Assembly: GCA_947652605.1 (NCBI GenBank)
Contig: OX393577.1
Span: forward strand, 70,518,108 to 70,582,107
Reading direction: 5' to 3'
Length of the DNA stretch: 64,000 nucleotides
DNA from: Elmis aenea
Lineage: Eukaryota; Arthropoda; Insecta; Coleoptera; Elmidae
In this document: piece by piece, positions 1 through 13,800 of the stretch
Layout of the letters: each line of letters opens with the position of its first letter
Numbering within the stretch: the stretch's first letter is position 1
Position numbers and translations under genes: made by a program
Notes under the pieces: model-generated
What the model was told of the DNA's origin: nothing
Database searches by the model: none
The model's input: the letters and a program-made list of their open reading frames with translations, nothing else

Positions 1-574
1 ATTTAATTACGAGTTAAACATGTTGTTAACAGGCAATTTTATCGAAATATCTCCATAAACCCGTCATCGTTTTAAGTTTAATCTAATATTCACTGCTTCA
101 TCCACAAGATCTTAACGTTCAAAGCGACATTTCGAAAGCAGGTCACTGCATTTTTATTTCTTTTAATATGGAACGCGCCGGCTGTTACGCTGACTTTAAC
201 CGAAATAAAAAGAGATGATCGTAGAGGCGAAATAGAAATTCAATAATAATCTACTGACTGTTTTGAAGGGCGTCAGTTGCGCTTAACAAATATACCATTG
301 GTCGGATGAATCTTTTGAAACTCATCCGAGCATCATATATCAATATTGAGTTTTCAAGTGGCCCATCGAACGCCCCCAACAGCTAATTAAACTTTGGTAT
401 GCACTTGAATGCAGATGTTGAGATATTAGGTGTACTGAAAAAATTAGGGATTAACCATCCAAGCAGCACGCAAGTTTCCAGTGGTTTTTGTAATTAAACT
501 TATGCCAGACAAAAATTATTTAAACCTAACAAATACAACTAATACGTTAGTTCAAATTAAAAAGACTAATTTCT

Positions 575-640
575 TTAAGAATTTCTTGTAGAACTGCTAG
601 ACCAATAGTTTCCTGTGAATGCGAAACTTAGATATTCAAT
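575..640 (+). repeat. Palindromic element family, copy A (partial)
   Basis: The segment contains TTTCTTGTAGAACTGCTAGA followed by CCAATAGTTT. It matches the arm shared by the copies near 6.5, 13.1, 24.3, 26.0, 34.9 and 49.7 kb (consensus roughly CTTGYAGAAATGCTAGACCA, then GTTTTGAGAC). Only one arm is visible. It is probably a degraded non-autonomous DNA element. Confidence 0.5.
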
Positions 641-3600
641 AAACTCTTGGGATTGAAAAAATGTCCAGGAGAATAAATGGGGGCATGAAAGAAGGTGCTG
701 TGTGGAGAAGAAGAACGATTCGTGAATTCATGGGAATGGATGGCTAACAAAAAATTACAACCAATGCAAAAATACAAAGATTACAATGAATAGAGCATAT
801 TAAGATGAAACAATAAAAGAGATTTTAATAAAGAAAGGAGGTCGATTGCAAAGCAGGCAGCAACAGAGCATCTTAGATAACTGCAGGTTTGAGAATGAAA
901 CAAACTTGCAAAGGATAGAAGGAAGTGACCGTAAACATGGAGTAACGAAGAACCTAGATGTGTCTTCGTGGAGGCTGAATATATCGAAGTATTGTTATTG
1001 GGAATCTAATATCTCAATATAATAAAAAGTACAAAGTGATTCGTGTTGTGTTCTCATATAACTCCCAAAATTACTGCAAATAACTCTCACATTTAATAGC
1101 AAACATTCAGGTTATCTCGTGGGAATATTCCAAACGGTTACCACAGGTGAGTTAAGGCGCCACGTGCCGAATAAAGCTACCGTCACGTGCGCGTTTTAAA
1201 TCTTCTCGACTATCTCCATCAAACAATGGTTGGCAATGTAGGAGGTCTTTGTAATACTTGCAAGTTGCACTGGTACTGATAATAGATCTCTAGCACACGA
1301 CAGATTAACCAAGTCGAATGAAAAGGGATTGGAAATATTAAAAACTTCACTTAGTGTTGCAAAATTATTATCTGATGCTATTTATTAGTACTTAAGAATG
1401 TAATTGATGCTGCTTTTAACAAAAGGCGCTATAAAAAAAGGACATTTTGCAAATATACAAAGAAAGGCTTTGCAATCGAGAATAGCACTAAACTTGATGT
1501 ATTCGGGATTTTTTGGTGTTGCTTTAACACAAGTATAACATTTTTGGTGTTTTATTATTCTTATTAAATCGATTACAGTTTTTCTTGCGGTTATTTTAAA
1601 GTGAAAGCTTCACATAAAGTGATAAATGATTCAAATGATTAACTAAAAGGAGCATTTTCGTGTAAAGGGTAGAACAGTCTTTGTTAAAGGAACAGACTAA
1701 TTAGTAAACAAAGCAAAACAATTCCAGACTAAACTCAACAAACTGGAAACTAATCTTATTCATAATCTAACGGAAGCAGGTATACATTTAACAGCACTTG
1801 TTGAATTTGCGGTTTTTGAATATTACTAACAGTAATATTCCACACTTAATAACTAGCTTATTTTAATGATTATTTCAATAAAGGAAAACAAAAACAAGTG
1901 ATTGAAGTTCATATTGAATAACCCAAAAAATTGCTTATAATAACACAAGTTTAATTAAACTGAGTGTTTTACCAAGATTTTTGTCTCGAAAAATTTGCAA
2001 GAAAATTGTGCTTTTATTAATTAAGAATATTTTTGATATCAGGGGTGGGTGATCCGGATTATTTTTCAAAAACACTCGCGCTGAAGGTCGGTTTGGCGGA
2101 GTCACCCCAGCCCCAAACTGTATGCCTAATGTTCGACTCGTGAGTGAACGCCGAAAGGAACTTCTAGCACCGTGTGCCCTTGATTAATGACAGAACTTAA
2201 TTAAAAGTAAAATTAGAGTTACATTTCTCACAACAGTTCGCGGCCGCCTCTGTGCCGTCTGCTGAGCTTAGGCCTCTCGTTCTTTCAATGAGTAATTGCC
2301 TTACGTGCTTTTTCCTTTGAATGCATCTCCAAGAACTTGTTTCTAATATTTATCGAAAAATTTTGCACTTTTAAAAATCCTAATTTATCGTAGAAACGTG
2401 CATTTAAATCAGGAGCGCTCTTTGATTGTAGCTTGTTCAACCAGCAATTATTTCGGCGCTTTCACAATATAAATGTTACAACTTACGACCGCAATTTATT
2501 TAAATAAGTTTTTAGCCTCGCAGCACGTTTTAATCTAAAATTCCAGTTCAATAAGTGACCTAATTTTATGACTGATCCGGCTTCAATACATTTTCCTATA
2601 TAATATGCTAGCAATATCAAAGATAATAAAAAAATCAATTTAGAAGCAACACATGGCGCGCTTTAGCTGATCTGGTTCCATTTTTCTATAAGATATTCCT
2701 TTGCATAAATTTTAGATTAACAATTTTTCCACTTCGTGCATATTTTTGGAGAACGTCTAACGCAAGCCAAAATGATATTATTTCATCAGCTTTTACGGTC
2801 ACGCAGTAAGTTAGATTATTTAAATTAAAATTTTATGATAATCTTTCTCATACCAGTTTAAAAAAAAGTAACAATCAAAATTATATGGACCCGTATTAAA
2901 AACGAGAAGATCTAGGCAACTTTTTTTTTTATCCATGTACTTTATTAAGAATAATAATGGGATGATAATGATACATCCCAGGAAAGGAACAGAACATAGT
3001 TTTAAAATATTTACAAGTGCTGAATAAACAAAATGAGTTGTTTAGCGATATCTGAGAGTTAGATCAAAGGAGACAATAAATCAATCACCAGGGTAACGCC
3101 ATCTAAGGGATGCTGTACAGCCAGGTGAGGTATGAATGAATCCTGACACGTGATGCTGCTGATCCTCTTAGCCCTATGTCTCTGTCAGGATGATCCCATT
3201 GTTGGCGACACGTGCTGACATGCCACCTGAGGGTGGAATCTCTCTAAATGTACTCGTCCACATTAAAGGAAAACAGCTAGTGCGGACAAGAGGAATTGTA
3301 TGAGGGTGGACTCATCCAATAACATCCAAATTTTTTTGAGAAAATACATTACTTAACTTGTAATTGTATACATATACAAAATACAGAATATTGTGAATAT
3401 GGTTTTTGATTTATATACATGTTATTAAAAATAAATATTAGTAGGATAGTCGTTTAAAAAGAAGTTATAAATTACACACTCTACATTTTTGGGACAATGT
3501 ATTGTTCATGCTATTTGAAGTAACTTAATATTTATTCGATAAATCCAGTTATTTTTGCGTTAGAGGTACCACCTTTTCATGATTTCTGGTCGTCTGTGTA

Positions 3601-6529
3601 TGGTAATACTTTCAACAGTTTGGGGCCTCCCACGGGGAGACCCGATTCTAGTTGCAATGCCCGATTTTCCGCTCCTCAAACGCTTGTTTGTCAACGCTTC
3701 GCCCTGCCGGACATTACAAGGGTGCCTTTGCTGTTTCTACCCTGGGTGGAGTCGCAAAAGATTGATTGATTTCATCCCAAAAATACAACATCTCTAAGAT
3801 TTGCAGACGACGGATAGCTTCATCGTATACATAGGTGTACATTTGTATACAGAATGGTTCAAAACACATCTTAAAAGCAGTAATTAAATAGAAAATAATT
3901 TTTAACACATCAAATAGTATCACTAACCAAAAAAATTACCAATTTCCATGAAGAGCAAAATAGGAATTGATTTAAATATTGTTTAAATTATTTTGAGATG
4001 TCACCACTGATAAAAACTGTTGGGATTGTTTAAAAAATTGTCGCTTTTGATTATCGATATATGTCTTGCCACGCATATAAAAATAATAGTAAGCTTTTCT
4101 CTTTATTACTTTTAAAAATTTCGATAAATAACATCCATTCGCGTAAAACCCGGCCCAAGATGCAAATGGAAAACCATTTTAATCAATAAACTTGGCATGA
4201 TCAATCAAAAATACTATCAAGTCCCTACGCTTTGGTCTAATGTGACAAATTTATGGATTTATTCTAAAAATCAGGGGCATAAAACCAACCGTAAAACGTA
4301 AATGGACAAGTTTCATAAAACCTGAAAAGCGGGGAATCACGCAATAATTGTAATAAAGGGCGGTACTGCACAAACAGGTGATTATCTTTTGTTCTGAGAC
4401 AAATTGGGAATTTGATGCGCGTCAGAGTTCATACGCAATGTAGCTCTCCGTGACTAAATGGTGGCAGCTGCATGTCACCGTGCTAATATACGCCGATTTC
4501 CCCTAGCAGTACATTCTTTGATGTTGATATTTGCCATGCAAATAAACAATTTTGTTTTTATTCACTAGTTCTGGATTTATTTGTTGCAAAAGCTAAATAA
4601 TGTAATATGTGCAAGCACATTTATGTGCATATAGATAAAAATAATTTAACGAAACAGTTATCAAAGACAAAATAAATACTAACGTTATCCAAACTAGTCT
4701 CTTGTTTTGAAATTGTAATGATCGGTTTGTATTTTCCTTTAGATATTATCCGAAAAATGCCTGACAACCTTTTTTTTAACAGATCAATTGCAATACAACG
4801 CAGTGGGTATAATTTTACAACTACCAAATTCTCTTCAGTCATATGCTAAACTATAGGTTGCTAAAAACACCAGTTTAAAAAAAAGTTTTTTTAAACAAAA
4901 ATTTTAAAGACTTTTTTATAACAAATATTCAACTTGTCCTTTAATAAACCTTATTTTATTAATATACGAATCACTTAAATTATTCTGCAACTTGGTCATT
5001 GTTTATATGTTTATTGCCCATCGAACAGTCTGCTATAAAAACCTTTGTATGCTGTATAAATCCATTGATTGCAAATAAATAAATTTAGTCTTCCACGCCG
5101 TGAAAGAAAGAAAAAAAAACAATAAAAAATGTTGTTGATACTATAGCTGCAATGTTTTATTAAATAATATTTTAAAATACTGAAAAGATTTGTTAAACGA
5201 TTATAATTCTTTTAAAAAAATCATTGTTTTAAAGATTTTTGCGTCCTGCAACACACTGCAATCAGAGACGAAAAAATTAATATCTTAAATTAAAATTCAA
5301 TAATAAGAGGAAATAAAAGAAGCGATTTAAATTCAATAAACGTTTCAGAATTTAAATTAAAAACTAATTAAGAAAAGCTACCGTCTGAGATTAAAATTGT
5401 AACACGATACCAACTTCACTGGATTTAAAAGTGGAATAAATGTATCAGGATTTATTGGTAGGTATGCAAATTACTGTTTTTAACCATAAATTTATCTAAT
5501 GGATCATGAGTCATCAAATTAAAGAAAATACTTCAACACGTAGAAGCGATATCACTACAAAACAGATATAGAAGCGTGCAAATTGGGTTTTCAAAAATTA
5601 TAGGATTAAAAACACGAAGGGAAAGAATTAGAAATGAAATGAACAGAGAACATCTTAAAGTAAAAGAAGAAAGAGATGTTAGAAATGAAGAAAAAAACTC
5701 CACACCATAAGAAGATAAAAAATTCTCATACCCACCGGTACAGTCATGTAAAGTTAAGATTAAGAAAAATAATTAACTGTTAACTCAATTATTTCAAGGA
5801 TGAAAATTGGTTTATTGCGAGGATATAGATATATTATGAGGCTTATTATAATTATTTATTATATGATTATGAATACATTTTCCTATTTTATATCCACGAA
5901 TTTAGGCAATTGTAAATAAAAAGTGAACGCTGAATGCATGATATTTTAAGCATCACAATAATGCCCTAAACAGCGTCGAAATATTTCACGGTTGTTGAAT
6001 ATTGTTTACCCTTTCACAATGAGCTTGAAGTGTGTGATGCACAGCACAAGAGCTAATCGAAGCATACACGAGTGTCCTAATATTCCTACCTATGTGGTCT
6101 TTCAATAGCATTTGTACAAAACGTACTCTCAGCTCTACATGGTCGACCCAAACTAACTACCGTGGGGTATTGTGATGATCCAGTACTGGCTCTCATTGCA
6201 CAATTCAAACTATCCCGATTGATGTCTCCAATGTGGTCGCATTCATTACACTATGATTACGTTTGCATGGCCTGCTTTCAGAGACATATGGGAAATTGAA
6301 TATTTTTTCGAGCAGAATAATTTGTTACCCTACAATGTTGGTGTCATTTATAAAATATATTTAACTGTATGGGGGTTCAAAATGGGAACTGTGCCAATTT
6401 AAACGCAAAAAAGTTGTTCAAACCCTATATGGGCAGCTCAATATAAATTTTATTTTTGAACTAAGTACACTGAAGAGACTTAAAATCCCAAGATAAAATT
6501 AATTTAAAGGTATAAACAATTAAATAAAA

Positions 6530-6592
6530 TTGCTACTGATCAAGAATCTAGAGTCTCGAAATTGGTCTAGCATTTCTATCAAGATTCTGGAC
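6530..6592 (-). repeat. Palindromic element family, copy B
   Basis: Read on the - strand it gives CTTGATAGAAATGCTAGACC, then AATTTCGAGACTCTAG and ATCAGTAGCAAT. These are the family arm and the internal GTAGCAAT motif in the same order as in the copy near 49.7 kb. No target-site duplication could be fixed by eye. Confidence 0.55.
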
Positions 6593-7469
6593 AGCATGAA
6601 AGATATTTGATCTTTAACTAAACTTATTAATAATAACATATTAAGCAGAATTCATGCCAAGGAATATGGTACGCATTATAATACTAGAATTAGAATTCTG
6701 GAATATATCCATAAAGCCATAAAGGTAATAGCTAAAGGCTTATGAAACCAACAGCAAGATACGCGGAGAACGCCAAGATCGGAGAATATCTCTGAGGCAG
6801 CGTGAACTATGGTCTAATACCGCCCGGAATTTAGACACAGGTGTAATGCGGCCAATAACCACAAACACTTACGCATCCAGCGCCATTAAACTAGAAGTAG
6901 ATGGCGAAAAAGAACTGTATACTGTTAACCGAGAACAACATTTTTAAAAAAAATGTACTTAATTAATATAAACATTACTTTTTCGAAGAAATTTCAAAAC
7001 CCAGACACGCATATGACTATAAAACAAATGACTATAAAATTTTCAAAAACTATTCGCGTTATTGTAGAATCGAGCGTGTTTCGTTTGTCGGTCCGTCTGT
7101 TCGTAGTATAACAGCTACAACTCGCAACTGGTTGCGATTAATTGAATTTTTGGGCAATTTATCGTTTAATAATTCATCATACTGGACGGTGGTGGACGAA
7201 AACGGTAAAATAATGCTCAATTTCATTCAAAATTCCATTGAAAATGTTTGTTTTTCGATGAGTTTAGGTTGTGATAGTGCTAGCTTGAAACGATTTTATT
7301 TGGGTGTACTTTTTCCTTTGAAAAATAAGTGTTTATCCGATACTAATCGGTTTTATTCTGCACAAAACGGAAGCAAGTCTAGTAGTGCTTCGTTTTTTAA
7401 AAAGTAGTGGGGAAAATGTTGAGCAGCATCATGTCATTGGACCAAGATGCAAGATTAGATATGAGAGCG

Positions 7470-7847
7470 TGTTTTACAGCTTCAGCAGTTTTAGCGCCGC
7501 CTATCCAATGGCGCGCGCCGCTAGGAGGAGCCGAAAGGAACTACTTCTCAATGCGGAAGGACACGTCGCGACGCCGAGCGTCGATGTGACATCTCGACCC
7601 CTTATGAGGGTGGGGCGATTCAACCCCAGTATCTGGTGTCACCGACAATCTATAGCAAACCGACAGTAGTGCATTTCGCATCGGTATAACAGGATTTGTA
7701 TAAAATTTAACTATAATTTTGTGACGCGAAAAACACATGTAATTAATAGAAGTTCGTCAAAGTAAATGGAACGCCGGCAGTGATAATCAGTTTATGTGTA
7801 AATTAAAAACGTTATCAAGGATTAAATTTGTGTTCCAAGTTTGTAAA
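7470..7847 (+). promoter_or_regulatory. Candidate LMX1 promoter / 5' leader (GC-rich island)
   Basis: Just upstream of the LMX1 start codon the sequence becomes unusually GC- and CpG-rich for this window (about 7488-7640). It includes a CCAAT sequence followed by GGCGCGCGCCG. Such islands in AT-rich insect DNA often mark promoters and 5' leaders. The open frames across the island on both strands look like a by-product of its composition. The transcription start is not known. Confidence 0.35.
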
Positions 7848-10800
7848 ATGCTGGAATTTTATCCGAATTTGAATATTAATCCCGCAATGATACCGGACCA
7901 CAGTAGCATGCAGGCTATGGATTGCACGACGCGAAACGGCAAAACACTAAAATGTAAATACCATTTTTTTAACATTTTACTTGTTAAAAGTACTTTAAGA
8001 CGTTCAGTTATTGTTTGGGCACATTTTAAAAGCTCACTGCAGGTTTCAGTTCACAAAAGAATTAATCTTCGTACACATTTTACAGTATTAATTCGCCAGA
8101 AGTTACAAATTTTGCACAACATTGTTTTTGTAAGGGTACTTTGATTGTTCTGCTACATTTTCCTTTATAAGATCGCCTTGATTATCATAAACAAGATGAT
8201 CAAACAGTATGTTTTTGAAATCTAAAGAAAAGTACTACCTAAATATGCGAAAATCACTGCCATTAACAAGTAATAAAACTACAAGATATTTTTTTTTTTT
8301 GAGAGTTATGTTCATTTAGGAATCAAAATTACTATTATTTGGCTTTACGTATATTTATCACATTTTTTTAATGGGTACGTTATGAACATGCAAACTTGAT
8401 CCTATTCCTCAAAATCAATGTTGTAATTATGATTGCAATTAACAGTGTTACACCCAACTCAGTTTAAAGTTTGTCAACTAAAATGTAAGCTTAATAAAGT
8501 AAATTACTGCTCTTGATTTTTTTGTAACTGCAACAGTTACAAAGAACCAAACTCAAAAAAGTAGTTGCTTATACAGGCTGAATTAAATTTAAGTTATGAA
8601 AATAATATAAAAAGAGCCATAACTAAAAATCGGTATGTAAAATTTTCAGATTTTTTCAGTTTTCATGAAAACTGCTATAGTTATCTAAAATTGTTTTTGA
8701 TGTTGTTTATAAGCATCAAATTTATTAATTTTGATAAATTAAAACTGTGCTTTAAAAACCAAATTGGTCCGTTTATTTTGAAAGTGGCGCAAGTCCTTAT
8801 TAAAAAAAAAATAATATTAATGGCAACACTAGATAGACTCGAGTGTGATCTTTTATTTGTAAACAATCTGTGGTCAAAATAATTTAAAATCCCTGATATT
8901 TTCGCAATGGATTTCTGATGATTAAAGGCATGCAAACAAAAAGGTGCAAGTCCATCTTGGATCAAAATTAATTTTAGCCGAATTATGGAATTATTACCTT
9001 ATACCTCTTGTTCAACATGAATACTTTACAATGCTAAAATCTACATAAGACCTAAAATATAAATAAAAGTAATAAAAATTAAGTATTCTTTATTACTTTT
9101 TACTGTATGTAAAACAATACTTTTTCATGTTTTAATTTTATTTTCCATTAACTTAATAAATGTGTTTAAATGAAGTAGCATAATACTTTGTTGTTAATAT
9201 TAAAAATAAGGTTGATTCAACTAAAATATTTTCCGTTTGATTAATATGTACAATATTTCATTAATTTTGAGAGTGGGGTAAGTTTCTTTGGTTTGGGTAT
9301 AACAAAATCTTTATTTTCTTCGTCCATCACTGATAAAAACTATTGCATAATTAATGTATATTATCTAACATTATTTAATACATACTAGTTGTCGATTCGC
9401 GCTCACCAATTTATAAGTCTATTGAAACTTAAAACCTTAAATATCTCGCAATAACAAAACAAATGGACTTTCCATTGCCACACTTTTAAAATAAACAACT
9501 CGGTTATTTCATAATAAGCGAAATTTTTATGTTAAACCTCGAATTTCAATTAGCCTGTATACATTAAATCAAAAATTCACTACAATTGCAAGCTATTTTA
9601 TTTTGTCAAATGGGAAATGTCGTTGTCTCTCCCTTCTTAATTTTTGCAGCTTCTCTTTTAAAACTTTTAACTAAACAAACATTGATGATACTAAAAGCTT
9701 GTCCTGTTAGAAAACACCGGAATCAGGATAATGACTGAATCTAGTTGCCTCTCCGTCGGCGGAAGGCAAGACATGGCGAGAGAACCCTGAACAACGAAAA
9801 CGTTTTCTGGTTTCGCATAATGAATCGACACAACGTGATTAGCGGTGCACTTAGCATCGCATGAGGAACCATTAGGGAACCACGAGCAAAGCTCAGACAT
9901 GGCCGATTGAGTGCCCATCCAAGCGTGAGACCTGCTCTGAAACCGAGATGTTTCAATCTCACACCCCCGTAAGCACACAAGAGCACCGTGTCTGCTCAAG
10001 ATGTCGAATTTGCACAGTTGACAAAATTATTTTGTAATAAAAGATAGAAGCATCTGTGCCTACAAAAAATTCGAAATATCGTAAGTGATTTTGAAAAAAG
10101 ATAGATAAAGGCTGGTTTGAGTTGAAAAATCAAACAAGCGACCAATGCAGCCTTGATCCACAACTAATTATATTGGTTGTGAATTAAAATATATACCTAC
10201 CAGTTTTTCAGAAGTTTTTGTTTTAAACCACTTTCGTAAAATTTCTATTACAGCCCTGTACTTATTTAAGTCTGCTTATAATTTGATTATATGCTCTTAA
10301 AAGCTAACTGCATGTCACCAGAACTTTTTTTATTTAGTATTGTGGGGAAAAAAGTTGCAATTTAAACTTCAAACCAATGGTTGAATGAGTATCACTGATA
10401 TAAATCCAATACAATACGGTTTAAAACCCATTTTTATTTTCAATTAAGTGCAATAAAATGTTATGAGAAGGCAATAGAATACGTGAAGTGCTTATACTGC
10501 GATAATGAAGGAAATTTTTTAAGCTTTCCTCTACCATAACCACCTAAAATACTGTATTCATTTGTTGCAGATGGCAGCCTAATAAAATGCGAAAAAACCT
10601 ATGAAATGTGCGAGGGATGTGGCCAGAAAATCCATGATCGGTACCTGATGCGAGTTGCAGACGCAAGCTGGCACGAACATTGCCTTTCCTGCAGCGTCTG
10701 TGGAGTCCTTCTCAGTCATTCCTGCTATACCAGAGACACCAAACTCTTTTGCAAAGTAGATTACGACAGGTAAAATAAATATACTTTTGAATGAGAGCTT

Positions 10801-13800
10801 TGTGTGTAGCGTGTAGTTGTCTATCATTTACGTAGAATTCCGATAACAATTTTTAACAGTTTGCAAAATCCAATTTAGGTAACATCTGGTTTAATCCAGC
10901 TAGAATCACCTCCCCTATGTGTGCTAATAAAATAAAATGGTATACAGAGTTTCCAGAGATAAATAACTACCATCCCTATTACCTCGTTTGCATTTAGAAA
11001 TAAGCCCAAAAAATCTTACTCCTATAAATTATTAAATAGGTAAAAATGTAGACGAAATTAAATAAAAATATACTTATTTGATCATCTAAATTTGGTGTAA
11101 TTTTTAAACACTCAGCATGTGCTAGAAAGTTTGTAGAGTCCTTATAAAATAGTAGTTTGTAATGTCTTTTTAAAAGCCACATTGACATTTAAACTAATTT
11201 AAAAGTAACACAATATAAATTGATGATTAAGAAATTTAATAATCTACACTTTGATCTATTTAAAAATCCAAAGTTGGTGTAATTTTTAGACACGCTGTAT
11301 ATTCCAAAAATATTTTAAGACTTTTATAAAATAGCTTGTGGGGTGTAGTTTTAAATTCTGTATAATTAAGTTTGTATCTTTATTAGAATTAAAGAAATTA
11401 AATATTATTTGAATTTTTTATATACGAAGTGGAATTTGGTGGAGGTGCCGGGTATGAATTAAAGTATTTTGTAATGAATAAATGAAAATACCTTGAAAAC
11501 CATGCAAAGTAGTTATAACAAACGATTATTAAAATTAACTAAAAATGAACAAAGGATTCTAAGAATGTATTAATACACAGGGTGTTTTATTACAAATCCA
11601 AATGTACCTACTTCAGTTTCAAATGCGCTGTGTGCTATAAAATAGCTTTTGTAATGTAGTATTGAACTCGTTTAGTTTAGATTTGTATCCCAATTACAAT
11701 CAGAGATTAATTTTTAATTAAACTTTTATATACAGGTAAAATTTTATGAAGATATATTGTATAAAATACAATGTTTTAACTAAATTATTTTCAAAAATAC
11801 CGAGTTTGTAATTTGCGCGCGACAATGTACCATGTAGAAATTAGTGTGAAGCCAATAAGGTGAAAGTTAAGAGTAAAGAATAAAGTCATTAAAGAGTTAA
11901 GTAATGTACAAAAGATTAAACCCTCCTCCTTTCTCAACCGGGCTTGGGACCGGCTATGGCGGAGTTGCTCAAGTCTTGATTTAAGTTTTTCTTATTTTGT
12001 TAATGTTACCTTTAAAACAGGCAAGATTTCGGTAATGCCGAAAATTATTTACAACATAAATCGAGCGTTACTTACATCAAAAAGTTACTGCTTTGAGCTG
12101 TTAAGAAAACTTAAACTTAACTAAACTAAACTTTAAAACTAAAGATTAAGTTATACCTGAAAGATGAAACAAATTAAATACTTTATAAAAATATTTATAT
12201 TTTATTGGAATCGTAATTGCTTACCTTGATACACAGAATGATAGATATATTTCGGTAATATTAAGCGGAAAAAATTCAAAAAAGTTGTCAAGAGACTTGA
12301 TCACAGCATAAAATATGATAATTTCATTAAGAGAAATGGTGCTTGCAACACCTTGCAAGTTAACATGGGATTTTAATTTTTATTAAGCGTACTACAGCAG
12401 TAAATATGTTTTCAAAAAACGATTGTTCGAAGAAATAAGATACGTGATTTTTAAACACATCTAATATACATTTATATTTCGAAATGTAATTTAAAATCTC
12501 GGTTTTTTTTTGTGTAAGTGAACACCTTCTCTAAAATTTTCCATGCTTTCATACATCATATCAATGATATGAAACTCAGAAGGCGGCGAAGCGTATCCAA
12601 TAAAAACGCTTTGCTCTATTCATTTTGCTTTGTAAGGAATTCACGGGGGTTCCAATTGTATTCTGTCTTTTGATGTTCGAAGGCGCTGCGAGATGTAGAA
12701 TTATAACTTTTTGAAATAATCTATATATTCGAGCAGGAATGCGTGATGCGCTGTGTTAAAAAAAACTCTTTCACAAAATTGGGTAATAATAAGAAGAGGT
12801 ATCTACACGGAATATTGTCAATTAAAAATTGAAAGAAACTCTAAGAAATTGTCAACCGATTGCTTTAAATTTAAATCTGGCTTTTATTTGTTTATTAAAA
12901 ATACTTTTATCTAAACTGCACTGCTACAGAAATTATAATGGCATGCTTATAATTTGATGAACGCTTGAATTATTTAAGTGATTCGTTTATTTATACAAAA
13001 AGGTTTAATTAAAAAACACACATATTTTCAAAGAATTTCTTGCAGAAATGTTAGACCACCTTCAAAAAAGAAACATACGATTGCTACTAACAAAGAGACG
13101 ATAGCTATAATGCTGGTCTAGCATTTCTTCAAAATATACTTCGGAAAGAAGCTAAATGATTTTAAATGACTTTTTAAATATACTTATATGGTATTTACAA
13201 TGTTATACTGATAAATTTTGTATAATTAATGAATTGGAACTGCATTGCTTAGGGAGGGGGCTTTAACATTTCTAGAAAATATAAAGACGAATGCACAACT
13301 TCCGAATTTTTGCCAAACAAAACTACACTTGAAACTTTTTAAAAATTTTAAATGGTTAGTTGTTAATGGGATGTACTAAATTCTTCGTTTCAAAATAACA
13401 TAATATAAGGTGCGTGTATTTGCCCATGCGTCTTCTAGGTCTGCATATACGGTGATTTTTGAACATTTAAAAGTAAAATAAATACTATACTGTATTGATA
13501 ACCGTTCCGAATGACTTATTTACATGAAATTTTGCTGTTATACATATCATAAAGTGTCTTAAAAGTAATATTTTTTGCAGAATATATGGAGTAAAATGTT
13601 CGCGCTGTGGAGATCGAATATTACCCCATGAAATGGTGATGAGAGCACAACAGCACGTTTTCCATTTACCTTGTTTTGTGTGTGTCGTCTGTTGTCAACC
13701 TCTACAAAAAGGCGAGCAGTTCGTTCTTCGAGCAAGTCAACTATTCTGTAGACAAGACTTCGAAAAAGAAATGTACCTCATGCAACAAGCCGGTTCAGGA

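Larger units (their letters stand above)
1..7400. other. Gene-free AT-rich upstream region
   Basis: I can support no coding gene here. The DNA is strongly AT-rich, with a few short GC-richer patches near 2040-2290, 3060-3310 and 3560-3780 that do not read as any protein I recognise. Open frames near 3579-3797 and 7132-7407 have no recognisable motif and no convincing splice partners. The 3' end lies upstream of the LMX1 gene and may carry its distal regulatory DNA, which is inference. Two copies of a small palindromic repeat family lie near 575-640 and 6530-6592. Confidence 0.4.

Noticed and set aside
7132..7407. 91-codon open frame before the LMX1 promoter
   Set aside because: No recognisable domain, AT-driven composition, no splice partners or clear start context.
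9691..9999. 102- and 81-codon frames on the - strand
   Set aside because: Both are open only because the block is GC-rich; they overlap in different frames and match no family I know.
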